The notes: generated from the sequence alone by a model not told the origin. Positions 1 to 10,761 are shown, counted from the stretch's first letter. The stretch: DNA of 64,000 bases from Tamarix chinensis (GCA_030549775.1 CM060174.1:5833391-5897390), one strand, 5' to 3'. Translations and numbers: made by a program.

Positions 1-132
1 AAAGAAAGTAAAAACGAAACAAAATCAACATTAAAGAGAGATGACAATTGTAAAATTGAAAGATAATATGAAATCATGCCTTACTTGAATCAGAAATATC
101 ATTTTAGACGAAGAATAATTTGAAATTGAACA

Positions 133-140
133 CAGATGAC

Positions 141-188
<48 letters not shown>

Positions 189-214
189 AATAATAATAAT
201 AATAATAATAATAA
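133..214. repeat. (GAT)n/(AAT)n microsatellite
   Basis: A run of GAT triplets passes directly into a run of AAT triplets. The poly-Asp, poly-His, poly-Ser and poly-Asn reading frames across it are products of the repeat, not genes. Confidence 0.95.
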
Positions 215-337
215 ACAACTAAAATCAACAGCACTAGCAAGAAGAGGTGAAGAAAATGGGGGAGAGAGAGAGAGAGGCATTAAACCAAAGGTGAAGAAAT
301 CGACCAAATACTAGAGATAATTGGATGAAGAAGACCC

Positions 338-1209
338 TTAGGTTAAATGATGTAAGATTTTGAAACATTCACAAGACTAAACTTGAGCCTTGAGAAGAGA
401 TTTTTGTGTCGATAACCAATTGGTGTATATCATCAAAAGCTACCTCTCCCTTCATCCATGTTACCTATATATAGAGTGTATTTAGGCCTTTAGTGAGTAC
501 ATTACAAATCTAACTCATAGTGATCAGATTTGGTTACACCCCCAACCATAGTTTATATTGATACAAGTTAACTAAGGTTATTAGCTCTGCAATTAGCTAG
601 TACATATTTTTGAATCTCCTTAGCCTCCCATCACATGATGGATGCTACGACAACCCATGACAAGTGCTTAGAAAACATAAATTACACATTAGGAAAGTAT
701 AACAACATGCTTTAACTAGGTGTAACTAAGAACTGAAACTTTATTTGATTGAAAAGAAGGAGATATTCCTCTCGGCAAGCTGGTAGTCTTCTCGGTAGGG
801 TGGAACTTTAGCCGAGATTCTTGAGGTTTCTTCCTCTTATTTTAAGATTGATTTTAAGGTCTTGATATCCCCAACATTATCTTCCCAAGGCCCCTTAACT
901 TTTCACATGATATAGGTTGCATAATATAGTCTTCTTTGGCTAAAAAGATGGCATGTAGGGGTGGATAAAATGTAGCTTTTGGTGAGCCATAATGGGGTCG
1001 ATTAGGAATAGCTTTGTGGAGCTATAATGTATCCAAAAAAAAAGAGCCAGCCACACGTGGGGGTTGATGGATTGTTTTGGTGTTTTCATGGCTTTTCATT
1101 GCTCCTAGATTATATTGTTATTCATTAACCCAAGTGAGAAGAGTTTTGAAGTCTTCAAATTTGGAAAAATTAATAAGTAGATTTTTTATTTTGGGATGCT
1201 CCTACATCA
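338..1209 (-). mobile_element. Ty3/gypsy G element, 3' LTR (truncated)
   Basis: This segment aligns throughout with 3053-3916, the second copy of the same LTR. On the minus strand it begins TGATGTAGGAGCATCCC at 1209, immediately after a polypurine tract, as a 3' LTR should. Its distal end is lost at about position 338, next to the microsatellite, so roughly 170 bp present in the other copy is missing. The two copies differ by many substitutions and small indels, so the element is old. Confidence 0.85.
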
Positions 1210-1223
1210 TCCTTCTCCTCTTG
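1210..1223 (-). promoter_or_regulatory. polypurine tract of G element
   Basis: On the minus strand the purine run AAGAGGAGAAGGA directly precedes the LTR start TGATG. This is the expected position of the plus-strand primer for reverse transcription. Confidence 0.75.
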
Positions 1224-2246
1224 AAAATGCACTTCCTAATCTTTAGAGGGCATGCCATGTAAATAAAGGAGTAAGTCGCCCACATTAAATGTGTTGCACA
1301 AATTTCCCATTTCCTGTAGAAGTTCAAGGTGATATGCATTGTTGCCAACCTTTTCTAGAATTTTGAAAGGTATGTCACTCCTCTACATGAGTTTTTTTTT
1401 TCTCTTGTAAGGAAACCTTTTGTTTTTAATATGAAGCCATACTAGGTTTCCCAGTTTAAAAAAATTATTCTTTTCGATGCTTGTTTGCCTTCTTTTGATT
1501 CATGTTGTTCACCTTTTCGATCATGGCCCTTACTTGTTCATGTAACCTTTTGAACTCATTGATCCTGTGTTTTGCTTCAAAACTGGTTTAAGCCTTGATT
1601 GGTAAAGGAATGAGATTAGTGGGAGTGGTGGGGTTCACCCCATACACCACTTCAAAAGGTGAATGATTTGTAGCAAAGTGGGGGAAACGGTTGTATACAA
1701 ATTGGCATGGATTAATTTAGTGTCCCAATCTCTCATGGATTTGTGAACCAAATTCATTATAAGCATTGTGATGATGTGGTTGGTGACTTCAGTTTGGCCA
1801 TCGATATGTGGGTGATAAGTGGTACTACAAAAAATTTTAATACCAAGTAGCCTCCACAAGATTTTCCAGAAATAGTTGAGGAACGTGGTATCTTGATCGG
1901 AGGTAATCATTTTTGGGATAATATGCAACCAGTTTATTTCTTTAAAGTGGAGATCATCGATGTAATAGGTGTCATCCATCTTATAATATAGGACGAAATA
2001 AGCCATCTTAGAAAACTAATTGACGACCACCATAATGACATCATTTTGCATTTGTGTTTTAGGAAATTCCACTATGAAATCCATGCTCACATGGTCCCAA
2101 AGATGGCGTGGAATAGGTAAAGGTGTGTAGAGTCCTTGGTGGAAGTGACTCTTAGACCTTTGGCAAATAAAGAATTTTTCTACAAGGGATTGTACGTCCC
2201 CCACCATCCTAAGCCAGAAACAATGTTCCCCACCATAAAAAGACAT
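1224..2246 (-). pseudogene. Ty3/gypsy integrase and polyprotein C-terminus (broken)
   Basis: Minus-strand frames spell a gypsy integrase in order. At 2246-2016 is the end of the zinc-binding region (CQRSKS) followed by the start of the catalytic core (WDHVSMDFIVEFPKTQ). At 2006-1635 the core continues with ITSDQDTTFLNYFWKILW and the signature YHPHIDGQTEV. At about 1620-1300 lies the C-terminal part, with VWLH and KILEKVGNNAYHLEL and then a degraded FNVGDL. Integrase inserts the cDNA into the host genome. Frames are broken by stops at about 2010, 1580 and 1390, so the gene is dead. The family match is clear; the lineage (chromovirus-like from the NVADL-type end) is inferred. Confidence 0.9.
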
Positions 2247-2739
2247 GCTCTTTCAACTTGAGGGCAGCAACCTTAAAGGATGTTTCATCATCTAAGGACC
2301 TATCTTCAAACATCCGATTATATCTCACCTCCAATTCTAGAAACTCCTCTGGATAATAGGGTCCATCAAAATCCAGGATCTCCAACTTGATATCATTAAA
2401 GGAATCCCTCTTAACCAACATCCTCCTTCATGGTAATCTAGAAGAATTGATAGAATATGAGCTAAAGTCAGTGGGTTCATCCCCTACACCATTTGTCCCT
2501 TCTTCTTCTTGTGTAAATGGACTCCTTGTTCTAGGAATGTTGGCATTTAGTACCAACAATTCCAAAATGGCCCATACCCTCCCCATATGCGTTTGTAAGG
2601 TTTCGATGGCCCTATATCTTTTTAGGTTATAGGATTCTTCATGACTCAACCCTCTAGAAATAGGTTGGTTCTCCATGTTTCTCGGGACTTTATGCACAAT
2701 TCTTACACAATCCAAGAGGTGAAAAAGAAAAGAAAACAA
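2209..2739 (-). pseudogene. Ty3/gypsy gag fragment fused to integrase
   Basis: The minus-strand frames hold the beginning of a gag capsid gene. The upstream part (2739-2428) carries a predicted initiation region. The lower frame (2421-2209) has the retrotransposon gag motif IKLEILDFDG, PEEFLELE and VAALKLKEHVFLWW. In family members this WW motif is followed by the rest of gag, protease, reverse transcriptase and RNase H. Here it runs within about 20 codons into integrase (CFWLRMVGDV). The protease, reverse transcriptase and RNase H are therefore deleted from this copy, and a frameshift lies near 2425. Confidence 0.8.
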
Positions 2740-2856
2740 GGAAGGTTAGAGTTTGAGTAAGTGGGAGAAATGGTAAGAGATTTTTTTGTAGGGTCAAAAA
2801 TGGATGACTGTTTAAGTGTAAATGGTGAAGGGATTGTGAAGACCCAAAGTTACCAA

Positions 2857-2874
2857 CCTTGAACTTTAATACCA
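2857..2874 (-). promoter_or_regulatory. primer-binding site of G element
   Basis: The minus strand reads TGGTATTAAAGTTCAAGG three bases after the LTR end GCATCA. It resembles the usual plant initiator-Met tRNA site (TGGTATCAGAGC...) with a few substitutions. Position and sequence together fix the inner edge of the 5' LTR. Confidence 0.7.
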
Positions 2875-2877
2875 ATT

Positions 2878-3916
2878 TGATGCATAATGCTAAACATATT
2901 GGATTAAGCCAAGTGTTAGTATTGGAGTTTTGGTAGATTCTAACAAAACAAAAAATGTAGAGAAGAGGTAAGAAGATGAGAGGTGAACTTAATCTTGAAA
3001 AGCCTTCAAGATTAAGCACTTATGCCAACCAACTAAAGTTTCAACTCTTATATTAAATGGTGTAAGATTTGGGAACATTCACAAGACTAAACATTAGCCT
3101 TAAGAAGAGAATTTTGTGTCGACAACCAATTGGTGTATATCATCAAAAGATGCCTCTCCCATCATCCCTATTGCTTATATATATAGTGCATTTAGGCCTT
3201 TAGTGAGTACATTAAAAATCTTACTTATAGTGAGCAGATTTGGTTACACCCCAACCATAGTTTATACTGATACGAGTTAACTAAGGTTGTTAGCTCTATA
3301 ATTAGCTAGTATTGATTTTTGAATCTCCTTAGCCTCCCGTCACATGATGGTGGCTATTACAACCCATAAAAGGTGCTCAGAAAACATAAATTACTCATTA
3401 GAAAGGTCTAACAACATGCTTTAACTAGGTTTAAATAAGAAAGGAAACATTTTTTGATTGAAAAGAAGGAGGCAATCTTTTCAGCAAACTGGTAGTCTTC
3501 TCGGTTAGTTGGAATTTGGCCGATATTCTTGAGGTTGCTTCCCCTTATTTTAAGCATGATTTGAATTTATTGATATCCCCATCATTATATTCCCGATGCC
3601 CCTTAACTCTTCACACGAAATAGGCTGCACAAGATAGTCTTCTTTGACCAAAAATATGGTGTGTACAGGTGGATAAAATGTGGCTCTTAGTGAGCCATAA
3701 TGGGGCCAATTAGGAATATATTTGTGGAGCTATGATGTATCTAAAAAAAGAGTTAGCCACATGTGGGGGTTGATGGATTATTTTGGTGTTTGTATAGCTT
3801 TGCATGGATCCTAGATAATATTATTATTCATTAACCCAAGTGAGGAGAGTCTTGAAGTCTTCAACTTTGGAAAATTGATAAGTAGATTATCTTTGTTTTG
3901 GGATGCTCCTACGTTA
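2878..3916 (-). mobile_element. Ty3/gypsy G element, LTR shared by two tandem copies
   Basis: This LTR of about 1.04 kb ends GCATCA (minus strand) next to a primer-binding site and gag, so it is the 5' LTR of the element on its left. On its right it is preceded by a polypurine tract and a polyprotein C-terminus, so it is also the 3' LTR of another copy. The LTR start is mutated from TGATGTAGG to TAACGTAGG. A related solo LTR of 948 bp lies at 50049-50996, which independently supports the length and termini. Confidence 0.85.
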
Positions 3917-4044
3917 TTCTCCCTCTCCCAAAAAGGTACTTACTCATCTTTATAGGGCGTGTCGTGTAAATAAGGGAATAAGTCACCCACATTAAATGTG
4001 TTGGACAAATTCCCCCTTTCTTGTGGAAGTTCAAGGTAATATGC
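3917..4044 (-). pseudogene. polypurine tract and polyprotein C-terminus of second G copy
   Basis: The minus strand carries a purine run (GGGAGAGGGAGAA) just before the LTR, then a stretch collinear with 1224-1338 of the other copy, which encodes the last part of the integrase C-terminal domain. Homology stops abruptly at 4044, where long LTR copy L1 begins in a 5'-truncated state. A deletion across this junction removed both the rest of this integrase and the first 275 bp or so of L1. Confidence 0.75.
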
Positions 4045-4801
4045 AAAATTTGGGCTTTTTGCTAATTAAAAAGGAATTTAGGAGAAGTATTTTAAAAACC
4101 CTAAAATAGCCTAAAAAGGAGATTTAATATTCTTTTATTTAAATTTTTTTACTCTAAATACCCAAAATATTCTAATTTATTTATTTAACCCCAAACCACT
4201 TAAATTTTCCTTTTTTCCTTTTCCTTTTCTTTCCTTTATTTTCTTTATTTTCTTTTGTTTTCTTTCTTTTCTTCTTTTTCTTTTTCTCCCGCCAGATTGG
4301 GCCTGAGCGCGGCCCAATACTTCCTCTTTTCCTTCTTTCTCCCGCGGCCCAGCGTCGTTCCCCTTATGCGGCAGTCGAATGCTACTTTTTGGAGCTTTTT
4401 TCCTCTGAGACGCCGCATCTCATTTAAAGGACTTATAACCGGCGCCAACCGGCCTAGTTCTCCTCTTTTCCTTTTCCTTCCCGGTTGTCGATTCACCCTC
4501 TCCTTCCTTCTTCCTCCTTTTTCCTTCGTCGTCGAGCCTGCAACCTCCACCCCTGAAAATGGCGTCGTTGGCCACGAGGGTTTTGACCGGCCGTTCCTCC
4601 CCTCATTCTCTTCCCCTTGACTCGTAGATTAGCTTGGCATGATCGGTTATCCTCAAATCCCGCTCGTTCTCTCCCTATTTTCTCTCGAAGGATCGAACTC
4701 GACCAAAACTTTCATCAGCCGATTACCGCCGCCGGCTACCCCAAACCCTACATAAAATACCCTCCTGCTGACCCCCAAAACCCTACCGTTCCCTCTAAAC
4801 C

Positions 4802-4811
4802 CTATAAATAA
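4802..4811 (+). promoter_or_regulatory. TATA box of L1
   Basis: CTATAAATAA lies at the same place in the LTR as identical boxes in L3, L2 and L6, after a run of CCCTA-rich sequence and before the GC-rich leader. Confidence 0.6.
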
Positions 4812-5790
4812 CCTCGATTTGAGTGTTTTCGAAACTTTTCCTCCCCGAAACCCTAAGAGCTAACCGTGCGCCACCGTGAATTCAGACGAGTCGTCCGTCG
4901 CCGATAGTCAACCTCGTCGCCACCTCTGCATCCCAAATTCTTCCTTTCATTGCACTATAGCAAACTAAACTCTCCACTTCCTTCGATTCTTCTCGCACGA
5001 GCCACCATAGCCGTGCAAAGTTCCCTATCCATCTCAAAAAATATTTTACCCCGCAACCTTTAAACCACCGCCCACCACCACATCCGCCACTTCTGCTACC
5101 TTCTGCACCACCCAAAAACTTCTACTAATTCTCTTCCACTGAACTATAACCTTCTTTTCTTTTTTCCCCTTCTCTTTCCCTCTTTTTCTTCATCTTTTTC
5201 CCTCTTAGACTCCTTTTCCGGCCACCACCGTGCACCACCGCCGGTGCCACCCATCTCCGCCAACTCAAGGTGAAACCCTAGACCTTCTTAGCCCTTCTTT
5301 TCTATTCATTGTAATTTATTATGTTTTTATTCTAATTTTTAATGTTTATTCGATTATAATTATTATCATTATCATTATTATTGTTGTTGTTGTTATTAGA
5401 TGTAATATTATTGATAAATTTTGTTGGTAGGGTGGAGATTATTCTTGGGTTAATTAGATTGTTAGTTTTAAATTTTAGGAATTTATATGAATTATTATAA
5501 GTTTATTATAATTATTAATATTATTATTAATAATAATATTATTAGTATAATTATTTTGTTATTAATGTTAATTATTTTAGGGGGAGACCTTAAATTTCAA
5601 TTAGGTCTCACACCTTTGTATTTTTAGTACTATTATTAATATTTTTACTATTATTATTATGAATATTATTATTATCTTTATTATTTTTAATATTATAAGT
5701 AATATATGTTATTAATATTATTATTACTAATATTGAATAGTACTTTTATTATTTGGGGTAGGTTCGAAAGCCCACCTTGTAATTTTAGGA

Positions 5791-5793
5791 TTA

Positions 5794-5858
<65 letters not shown>
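5791..5858. repeat. (TTA)n tract in L1
   Basis: Uninterrupted TTA triplets. Trinucleotide tracts occupy the same part of L2, L3 and L6, between the donor-like site and the 62-bp block. Confidence 0.95.
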
Positions 5859-5859
<1 letters not shown>

Positions 5860-5877
5860 CTTTACCAACACTATTTT

Positions 5878-5905
5878 GGTGAAGGGTAGAAACCCTTATA
5901 TCACC
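5878..5905 (+). other. hairpin between TTA tracts in L1
   Basis: GGTGA, AGGGT, AGAA, ACCCT, TATA, TCACC in order form two stacked 5-bp stems. Related GGGTCGAAGCCC-type hairpins recur in L3. Confidence 0.6.
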
Positions 5906-6071
5906 TTTCGTTTTAAATTACATTAGTCTTTTAATTAGTAATTTTAGTAGTATTTTGTATAGTTAATTTTAGTATAGTATTATTTTAATTAAAAATCAAG
6001 TCTTAGGATAAATTAGTATCTAATAGTATTCTTTAGGTGGGAACCTAATTCTAGTATTTTTCTCATAATAG

Positions 6072-6133
6072 GTGAATCCAGTCAAAGCCCTCAAGAGGTA
6101 TAGGAGTGTGCTCCAAGACCGGTGACATTTTAG
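6072..6133 (+). other. 62-bp exon-like block, L1
   Basis: The block is preceded by TATTTTTCTCATAATAG (pyrimidine-rich, ends AG) and followed by GTAAAGG. It contains CAGTCAAAGCCC and GGAGTGTGCTCC. The same 62-bp block occurs in L2, L3 and L6 without any indel. The splice-like edges are seen; splicing is inferred. Confidence 0.6.
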
Positions 6134-6376
6134 GTAAAGGGTGCTAAGGCCATTTGTGTAGTATGTGATTTATATGCCATGAATGCCATATGATATGATT
6201 TATTGTATATTTCATGTGTATATTGTATAACTATTACGAATGCAGCATGATATGAAAGTTGAGGTATGTTTTGTGTAAATAATTGTGGCATGAGAATGAT
6301 GTGTATAAATGTGTTATTATTATGGTATGATGTGGCCTTGAGACATGCATGATGGGGTTGTAAAATAATGATGGGG

Positions 6377-6560
6377 AGTTGCATGGTGTTAGGGTTTTGT
6401 ATGGAATTGCATGATGTTAGGGTTTTACATGGAGTTGCATGGTGTTAGGGTTTTGCATGGAGTTAAGGTTGCATGGAATTGCATGGTGTTAGGGTTTTGC
6501 ATGTAGTTCTATGGTGTAGGGTCTTGCATGGAGTTGCATGGTGTTAGGATTTTGCATGGA
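6377..6560 (+). repeat. 28-bp minisatellite in L1
   Basis: Tandem units of 28 bp built on TTGCATGGTGTTAGGG followed by TTTTGCATGGAG. It degrades into looser TAGGGTTTGCATGG repeats up to about 6700. Confidence 0.85.
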
Positions 6561-6846
6561 GTAGTGGTTGAATGGTGGTATTAATGTTTGCATGGTGGTA
6601 TTGGGGTTTTGCATGGTGGTTTAGGGTTTGCATGGGAGCTAGGGTTTCCGTGGAGTTAGGGTTTGCATGGGCCTTAGGGTGTGTCATGTTTAACTATGGT
6701 GGTGGTGGTTAACTAGGGTTGGAGTGTTAACCTAAGTTGAAGAGTAAGCATGGTAGAAGTCAGTCTTGCATGTCTTGGAATGATCTTCTTCATAAGATAC
6801 TTAAAATATTAAATACGTAAAGTGGAAGATGTTGAGCCAGGCCCAA

Positions 6847-7128
6847 ACCGATCCACCAGCTAAAATAGTTTTAGGGAATGTTTCCTTCGCGAATGATCCA
6901 CCGGCTATAATAGTGGGGGATCCCGAGCTCAACAAACCAAACCATATATGTTGTTAGGATGTGGGAAGACACTAATTACTTCCAGTGGAACACCGTACGA
7001 GAATGGGCCAGACCGATCCACCGGCATATAATAGTGGCAGGGTATGTTACCCTTGTAACCGATCCACTGGCTAAAATAGTGGCAGGACATGTACCCTCGT
7101 GACCGATCCACTAGCTAAAATAGTGGGG
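6847..7128 (+). repeat. CCGGTCCACCGG-type repeat cluster in L1 (decayed)
   Basis: Five recognisable units (near 6849, 6895, 7015, 7060, 7104) end in AATAGT and most in AATAGTGG, divided into two groups by a spacer containing GGGGGATCCCGAGCTCAACAAA-type sequence. Most CCGG cores are mutated at the CG or outer C, as expected from methylcytosine deamination. Confidence 0.8.
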
Positions 7129-7719
7129 TTCCCATACTTGTATGGACTCGATAAAGAGCATGGTGTGAAAATAAATTCGATAAAGGCTGGATGAAGTAAA
7201 TAATCTGATCTGTATTAAATCATGATATTTCACCTAAGCATTTGTTTTATCTTGTGCTAATATGATTGAATTCTATGCCCTTTATTATTATGCATTGATT
7301 ATGTGAATTTTGTGTGCTGGTCTTAGTGCTTTGTTACCTTACTCGTTACATAGCGTATTGATCACTCGTTTCATGAGTGCTGCTCATTCCCACAAGCAAA
7401 AGGCCCGTCTGACCTATTGCAGGTAGGAGATGCTTATTTCGATGCTATTGATGTCTATGGGACATCAGGTGGGGCCGAGTGATGATTGGGCTGGATCGAT
7501 TCCCAGAGTGACGTGGTAGGCTTTCCATTGAGATTATTATAACTATTTTCTTTATTTATGATTAGCACTTTAAAACAATTTTATTATTGTAGTTATCTCT
7601 TTTCCCTGAAAAACTAACTCTTGTATTTTGGATTGTGTAAAGACTTATGCATACCTAATTCCCATATTTATGAATTCAGTTTATTTAATAATGTTATGAG
7701 TTGTTTTTCTTAACCTTAG

Positions 7720-7765
7720 CACTTGGTACTTGAACGGTAGGAGTGAACCGGTCTGGTACTAAGTG
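7720..7765 (+). other. terminal LTR hairpin, L1
   Basis: CACTTGGTAC at the start pairs with GTACTAAGTG at the end (one G-U pair), enclosing 26 bases. It is followed by TGGCGGTA and lies 81 bp from the LTR end. The same structure occurs in all other L copies. Confidence 0.7.
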
Positions 7766-7846
7766 TGGCGGTAGCATCCCCAGAATTTACGGTTTTAATT
7801 TATAAGTATTATTTTTTAAAAATGTCTAAATTTTGGGGGTGTTACA

Positions 7847-8353
7847 AGGTATGAACCCTCAGGCATGTCTTGTTCTTCCATGTAGCTTGCAAATCCTTCA
7901 TCATTCTTGTATAGCTCCTTTAAACACCCAAATCTTAAGACCCTTGCTTCTGACAATGATAGCATATAATATCTCCTAGAGAGTGCACCTACTACAATAT
8001 TGGTCTTGCCACTCTTATGCTTAGCTACAAATGAGAAAGAACTCTACCCACCTAGCACACCTAGGGTTAAGTTTATGTTGCCCATTTATATACTTTAGTG
8101 ACTCGTGATCATTATGCAGTACAAATTATGATGGTCAAAGATAGTGTGACCAGTGATCTAAAGCCCTAACAATAACATAGAATTCTTTATCATTTATGTT
8201 GTATTTAGACCTCGAACCATTGATTTTCTTGCTAAAGAAGGCTACAGGTCTACCTTCTTATAGCAAGACCGCACCAATGCCTTCTCCACTCGTGTCACAC
8301 TCAATCTCAAACACTTTGTATGTCCCCTCTATGAGCCCTTTCTTCAATGCATC
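7847..8353 (-). pseudogene. Ty3/gypsy RNase H fragment
   Basis: The minus strand encodes the start of a gypsy RNase H domain, FEIECDTSGEGIGAVLL, then EGRPVAFFSKKING, YNINDKEFYVIVRALDHW and [16 protein letters not shown], and ends with a tether-like region towards integrase. RNase H removes the RNA strand during reverse transcription. Stops and a frameshift interrupt it. It probably belongs to the upstream G copy whose C-terminus is at 3917-4044; L1 and a deletion lie between them. Its other end abuts MULE sequence at about 8353 through a 29-bp direct repeat. Confidence 0.8.
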
Positions 8354-8436
8354 CAATCCTATGGACCCCTCGGAAAATAATCATCAATAGATAAGACTTT
8401 TCTACAACCCTCTATGAGCCCTTTCTTCAATGCATC
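8325..8436. repeat. 29-bp direct repeat at a MULE/gypsy junction
   Basis: The same 29 bp (beginning CCCTCTATGAGCCC and ending CAATGCATC) occurs at 8325-8353 and 8408-8436. On the minus strand it encodes the MULE motif DALKKGLIEG. The second copy is in its proper MULE context; the first is joined to gypsy RNase H. Confidence 0.9.
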
Positions 8437-8832
8437 TGATCCAATATACACCCCTTTGAAAATCAGTAAAGAGTCTGCATTAGGCTTCTCGAGCATTAAT
8501 TTTATAGTATTTTACTATTTACTCTTAAGAATTCATCTATATATCCCCTTATCTCTTTGACCTGACTCTTATGATCCCCTTGAATCATATAAAGAGCAAG
8601 TTGTCTCACTCTCAAACATTTTGAGTATGTTGTCTTATCATTCAACTCCTCATCCACGGTCTTGTGATGTTCTTATATCCTCCATTTTGTTTGGATCCTA
8701 AACCTATTAATGTAGTGACACATAATCCATTTCAAAGAGGTTCTCCTAGTGCTCCAAGATTCTCTACATATGTGCTGAAATCTTAAAATCTTAACTTGAA
8801 ATAACCTAACATTTTACACCCAACTAGTCCAT
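8354..8832 (-). pseudogene. MULE (MuDR-type) transposase, middle part
   Basis: On the minus strand, reading on from the break at 18755, the sequence gives FQVKI, TSLKWI, ELNDKTTYSKCLRVRQLAL, IQGDHKSQVKEIRGYIDEF and then DALKKGLIEGCRKVL with a following FPRGP. This is the order of the plant MURA transposase between its DNA-binding domain and the MULE catalytic domain. Several in-frame stops show that it is dead. The N-terminal half lies at 18755-19340; solo LTR L2 with L3 inside it separates the halves. The catalytic domain itself is lost at the gypsy junction. Confidence 0.8.
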
Positions 8833-9716
8833 TGTAACACCCCAAAATTCACTATTTTTTTTTAAATGGAAGCAAATAAATTAAATCAGAACTTGTGAAT
8901 CTCAGGAATGTTACCTCCATACTTAGTACCAAACCGGTTCACTCCTACAGTTCTAGTACCAAGTGCTAAGGCTAAAGGAATTATCATCAAAATTAATTTA
9001 ATGCTTAAACCAAGAGTTCATAGCATAGAAATTAGAGTACGTGTAAAAAGTTACATGTCTCGAAGTACAAAATCAAAATTCCTCGAAGGGAATAATGTCT
9101 ACAAACGATAATGTTTAATTCTAGAAAATCCAATACATAAAAGAAATAACATAAAGAAACAAAATGACTTAAAAAGAGAATCCAGCCACGTCACTCCGAT
9201 CATCGAACCAAGCCCATGACCAACACTTAGCCCCGCTTGATGCCTCATGGACATCGAAGGCATCAAAATATGCATCGCCCACCTGCACAAAGTCAGAAGG
9301 CCCTTCTACTCGTGGAAATGAGTAGCGTCCATGAAAAGGGTGATCAGTACGCTACGTACTAAGCAAGGTAATCGTGCTCTAAGGCCAACACATATAAGCA
9401 CATAATCCAAACAGGATAATAAAAATAGCATACATTCATTCCAAATAAATAATAAATAAAGGCCATTTATAGTCTAGATTAATTTCTTAATTAATTTCTT
9501 ATATATACATATTTCACACCATGCTCTTTATCAAATCTATGCGAGTACGAGAACCCCCACTATTATAGCTGGTAGAGCGGAGACACACAGGCACAATGCA
9601 CCTGACCACTATTATTAGCTAGTGGATCGGTCACATATAGGGCGGGACGCCTTAACCACTATTTCTTACTAGTGGATCAGTTGGCCCCCGCTCGCATGAT
9701 GTTCCACTATAAGTAC
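8833..9716 (-). mobile_element. long LTR copy L2, 3' part (interrupted by L3)
   Basis: On the minus strand this is the last part of an L-family LTR. On the plus strand it opens TGTAACACCCCAAAATTC, preceded by TCCAT. It contains the terminal hairpin, the acceptor-like CTGCAC site at 9283 and three decayed CCGGTCCACCGG-type units. It stops in mid-sequence at AGTAC (9712-9716), where L3 is inserted, and continues exactly at 15232. Confidence 0.9.
8920..8965 (-). other. terminal LTR hairpin, L2
   Basis: On the minus strand GCACTTGGTACT pairs with AGTACTAAGT-type sequence, with a 26-base loop. Position relative to the LTR end matches L1 and L3. Confidence 0.65.
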
Positions 9717-10345
9717 TGAAATGCCCCGAAAATCCGAATTTTAAGAATTATAGTTAAATAAAGTTTTTATTAGAAAAAATTAATTAAATAAATTATTTTT
9801 ATTAAAATAAAAAGGAATTAATTAGGGCAAATCAAGAAGAAATTTATTAGTATTTTAATTAGGAGAAATTTGGGTATTTTGGCTAATTAAGGATTTTATT
9901 TTGGAAATTAATTATATAAATTATTTTATTTAAAATAAGAAGGAGAAAATAGTTCCAAATTAATAGGAATTTTATAAATAATTTAATTGGAGAAAATTAG
10001 AGTGATTTGCTAATTAAAAAGGAATTTATGGAAAACCTTTCAAAAACTCTAAATTAGCCTAAAAAGGGATTTAAATATTATTTTATTTAAATATTATCAT
10101 TTTTTAATATCCCAATTAATTTAATTAACCCAACCCATTATTTTTCCTTTTTCCTTTTCTTTCTTCCTTTTTCCTTTCTTTTTCTTTCTTTTTCTTTCTT
10201 CTTCTTTTCTTTTTCTTCCTCCCCTCCCCCGAGTTGGGCCTGGTCGGGGCCCATTTTCTTTCTTCTTCCCACGACCCACTCCTATTTCTTTCTTTTCTTT
10301 TTCCTTCGGTAGCCAGCGCACCAAGTTTCTTCTCTTTTTCCCCCA

Positions 10346-10358
10346 AAACGCAGCGTTT
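10346..10358. promoter_or_regulatory. AAACGCNGCGTTT dyad in L3
   Basis: AAACGC-A-GCGTTT, a perfect 6-1-6 inverted repeat 404 bp upstream of the TATA box. Two longer versions are found in L6 at 60904 and 61012, also upstream of its TATA box. Confidence 0.65.
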
Positions 10359-10761
10359 AATTTAAACACCCCTCACCCCGCGCCTGATCGGCCGGCTTTC
10401 CCTCCTTTTTCCTTTCTTTCTTTTTCCCCGGACCACCGGTCCAACCCCTCCTTTCCTCCTTCTTCTTATTTCTTCTCCCCCCACCGTTCACACTTGCCAC
10501 TACCGTCGACCAGCCACCTCCAAAAATGATGCCACCGATCTCGCCCTTTTGACCGATCTTTTCTCCCTTATTTTCTCACCATTTCGCCGGTCACGATGAC
10601 CCAAAGCACTTCTCTCATTTCTCACGCAGTCTTCCCCCTTTTCCTGCGCATACCCTTGCCCGAAATTGACTCCCACCAGCCAACCATCGTCGCCGACGAT
10701 CGGAACCCTACCTGCATTACCCCCTAGCCGACCCACGTAACCCTAACCTCTCCTCTAAACT

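Larger units (their letters stand above)
4045..7846 (+). mobile_element. long LTR copy L1 (5'-truncated solo LTR)
   Basis: The sequence is collinear with L3 (9717-15226): AT-rich start, CT-rich and GC-rich leader, TATA box, (TTA)n tract, 62-bp block, 28-bp minisatellite, CCGGTCCACCGG-type repeats, terminal hairpin and the end TTTTGGGGGTGTTACA. It lacks the first 275 bp or so of L3. No retroviral genes follow; the base after the end enters an older gypsy fragment. Many CCGG sites have decayed to CCAG, CTGG or CTAG, so this is one of the older copies. Confidence 0.85.

Noticed and set aside
120..314. Poly-Asp/Asn, poly-His and poly-Ser reading frames
   Set aside because: They are translations of the (GAT)n/(AAT)n microsatellite in different frames.
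6377..6720. TTAGGG-like repeats as interstitial telomere sequence
   Set aside because: The unit is a 28-bp minisatellite containing TTAGGGTTTTGCATGG. There is no run of the plant telomere heptamer TTTAGGG.
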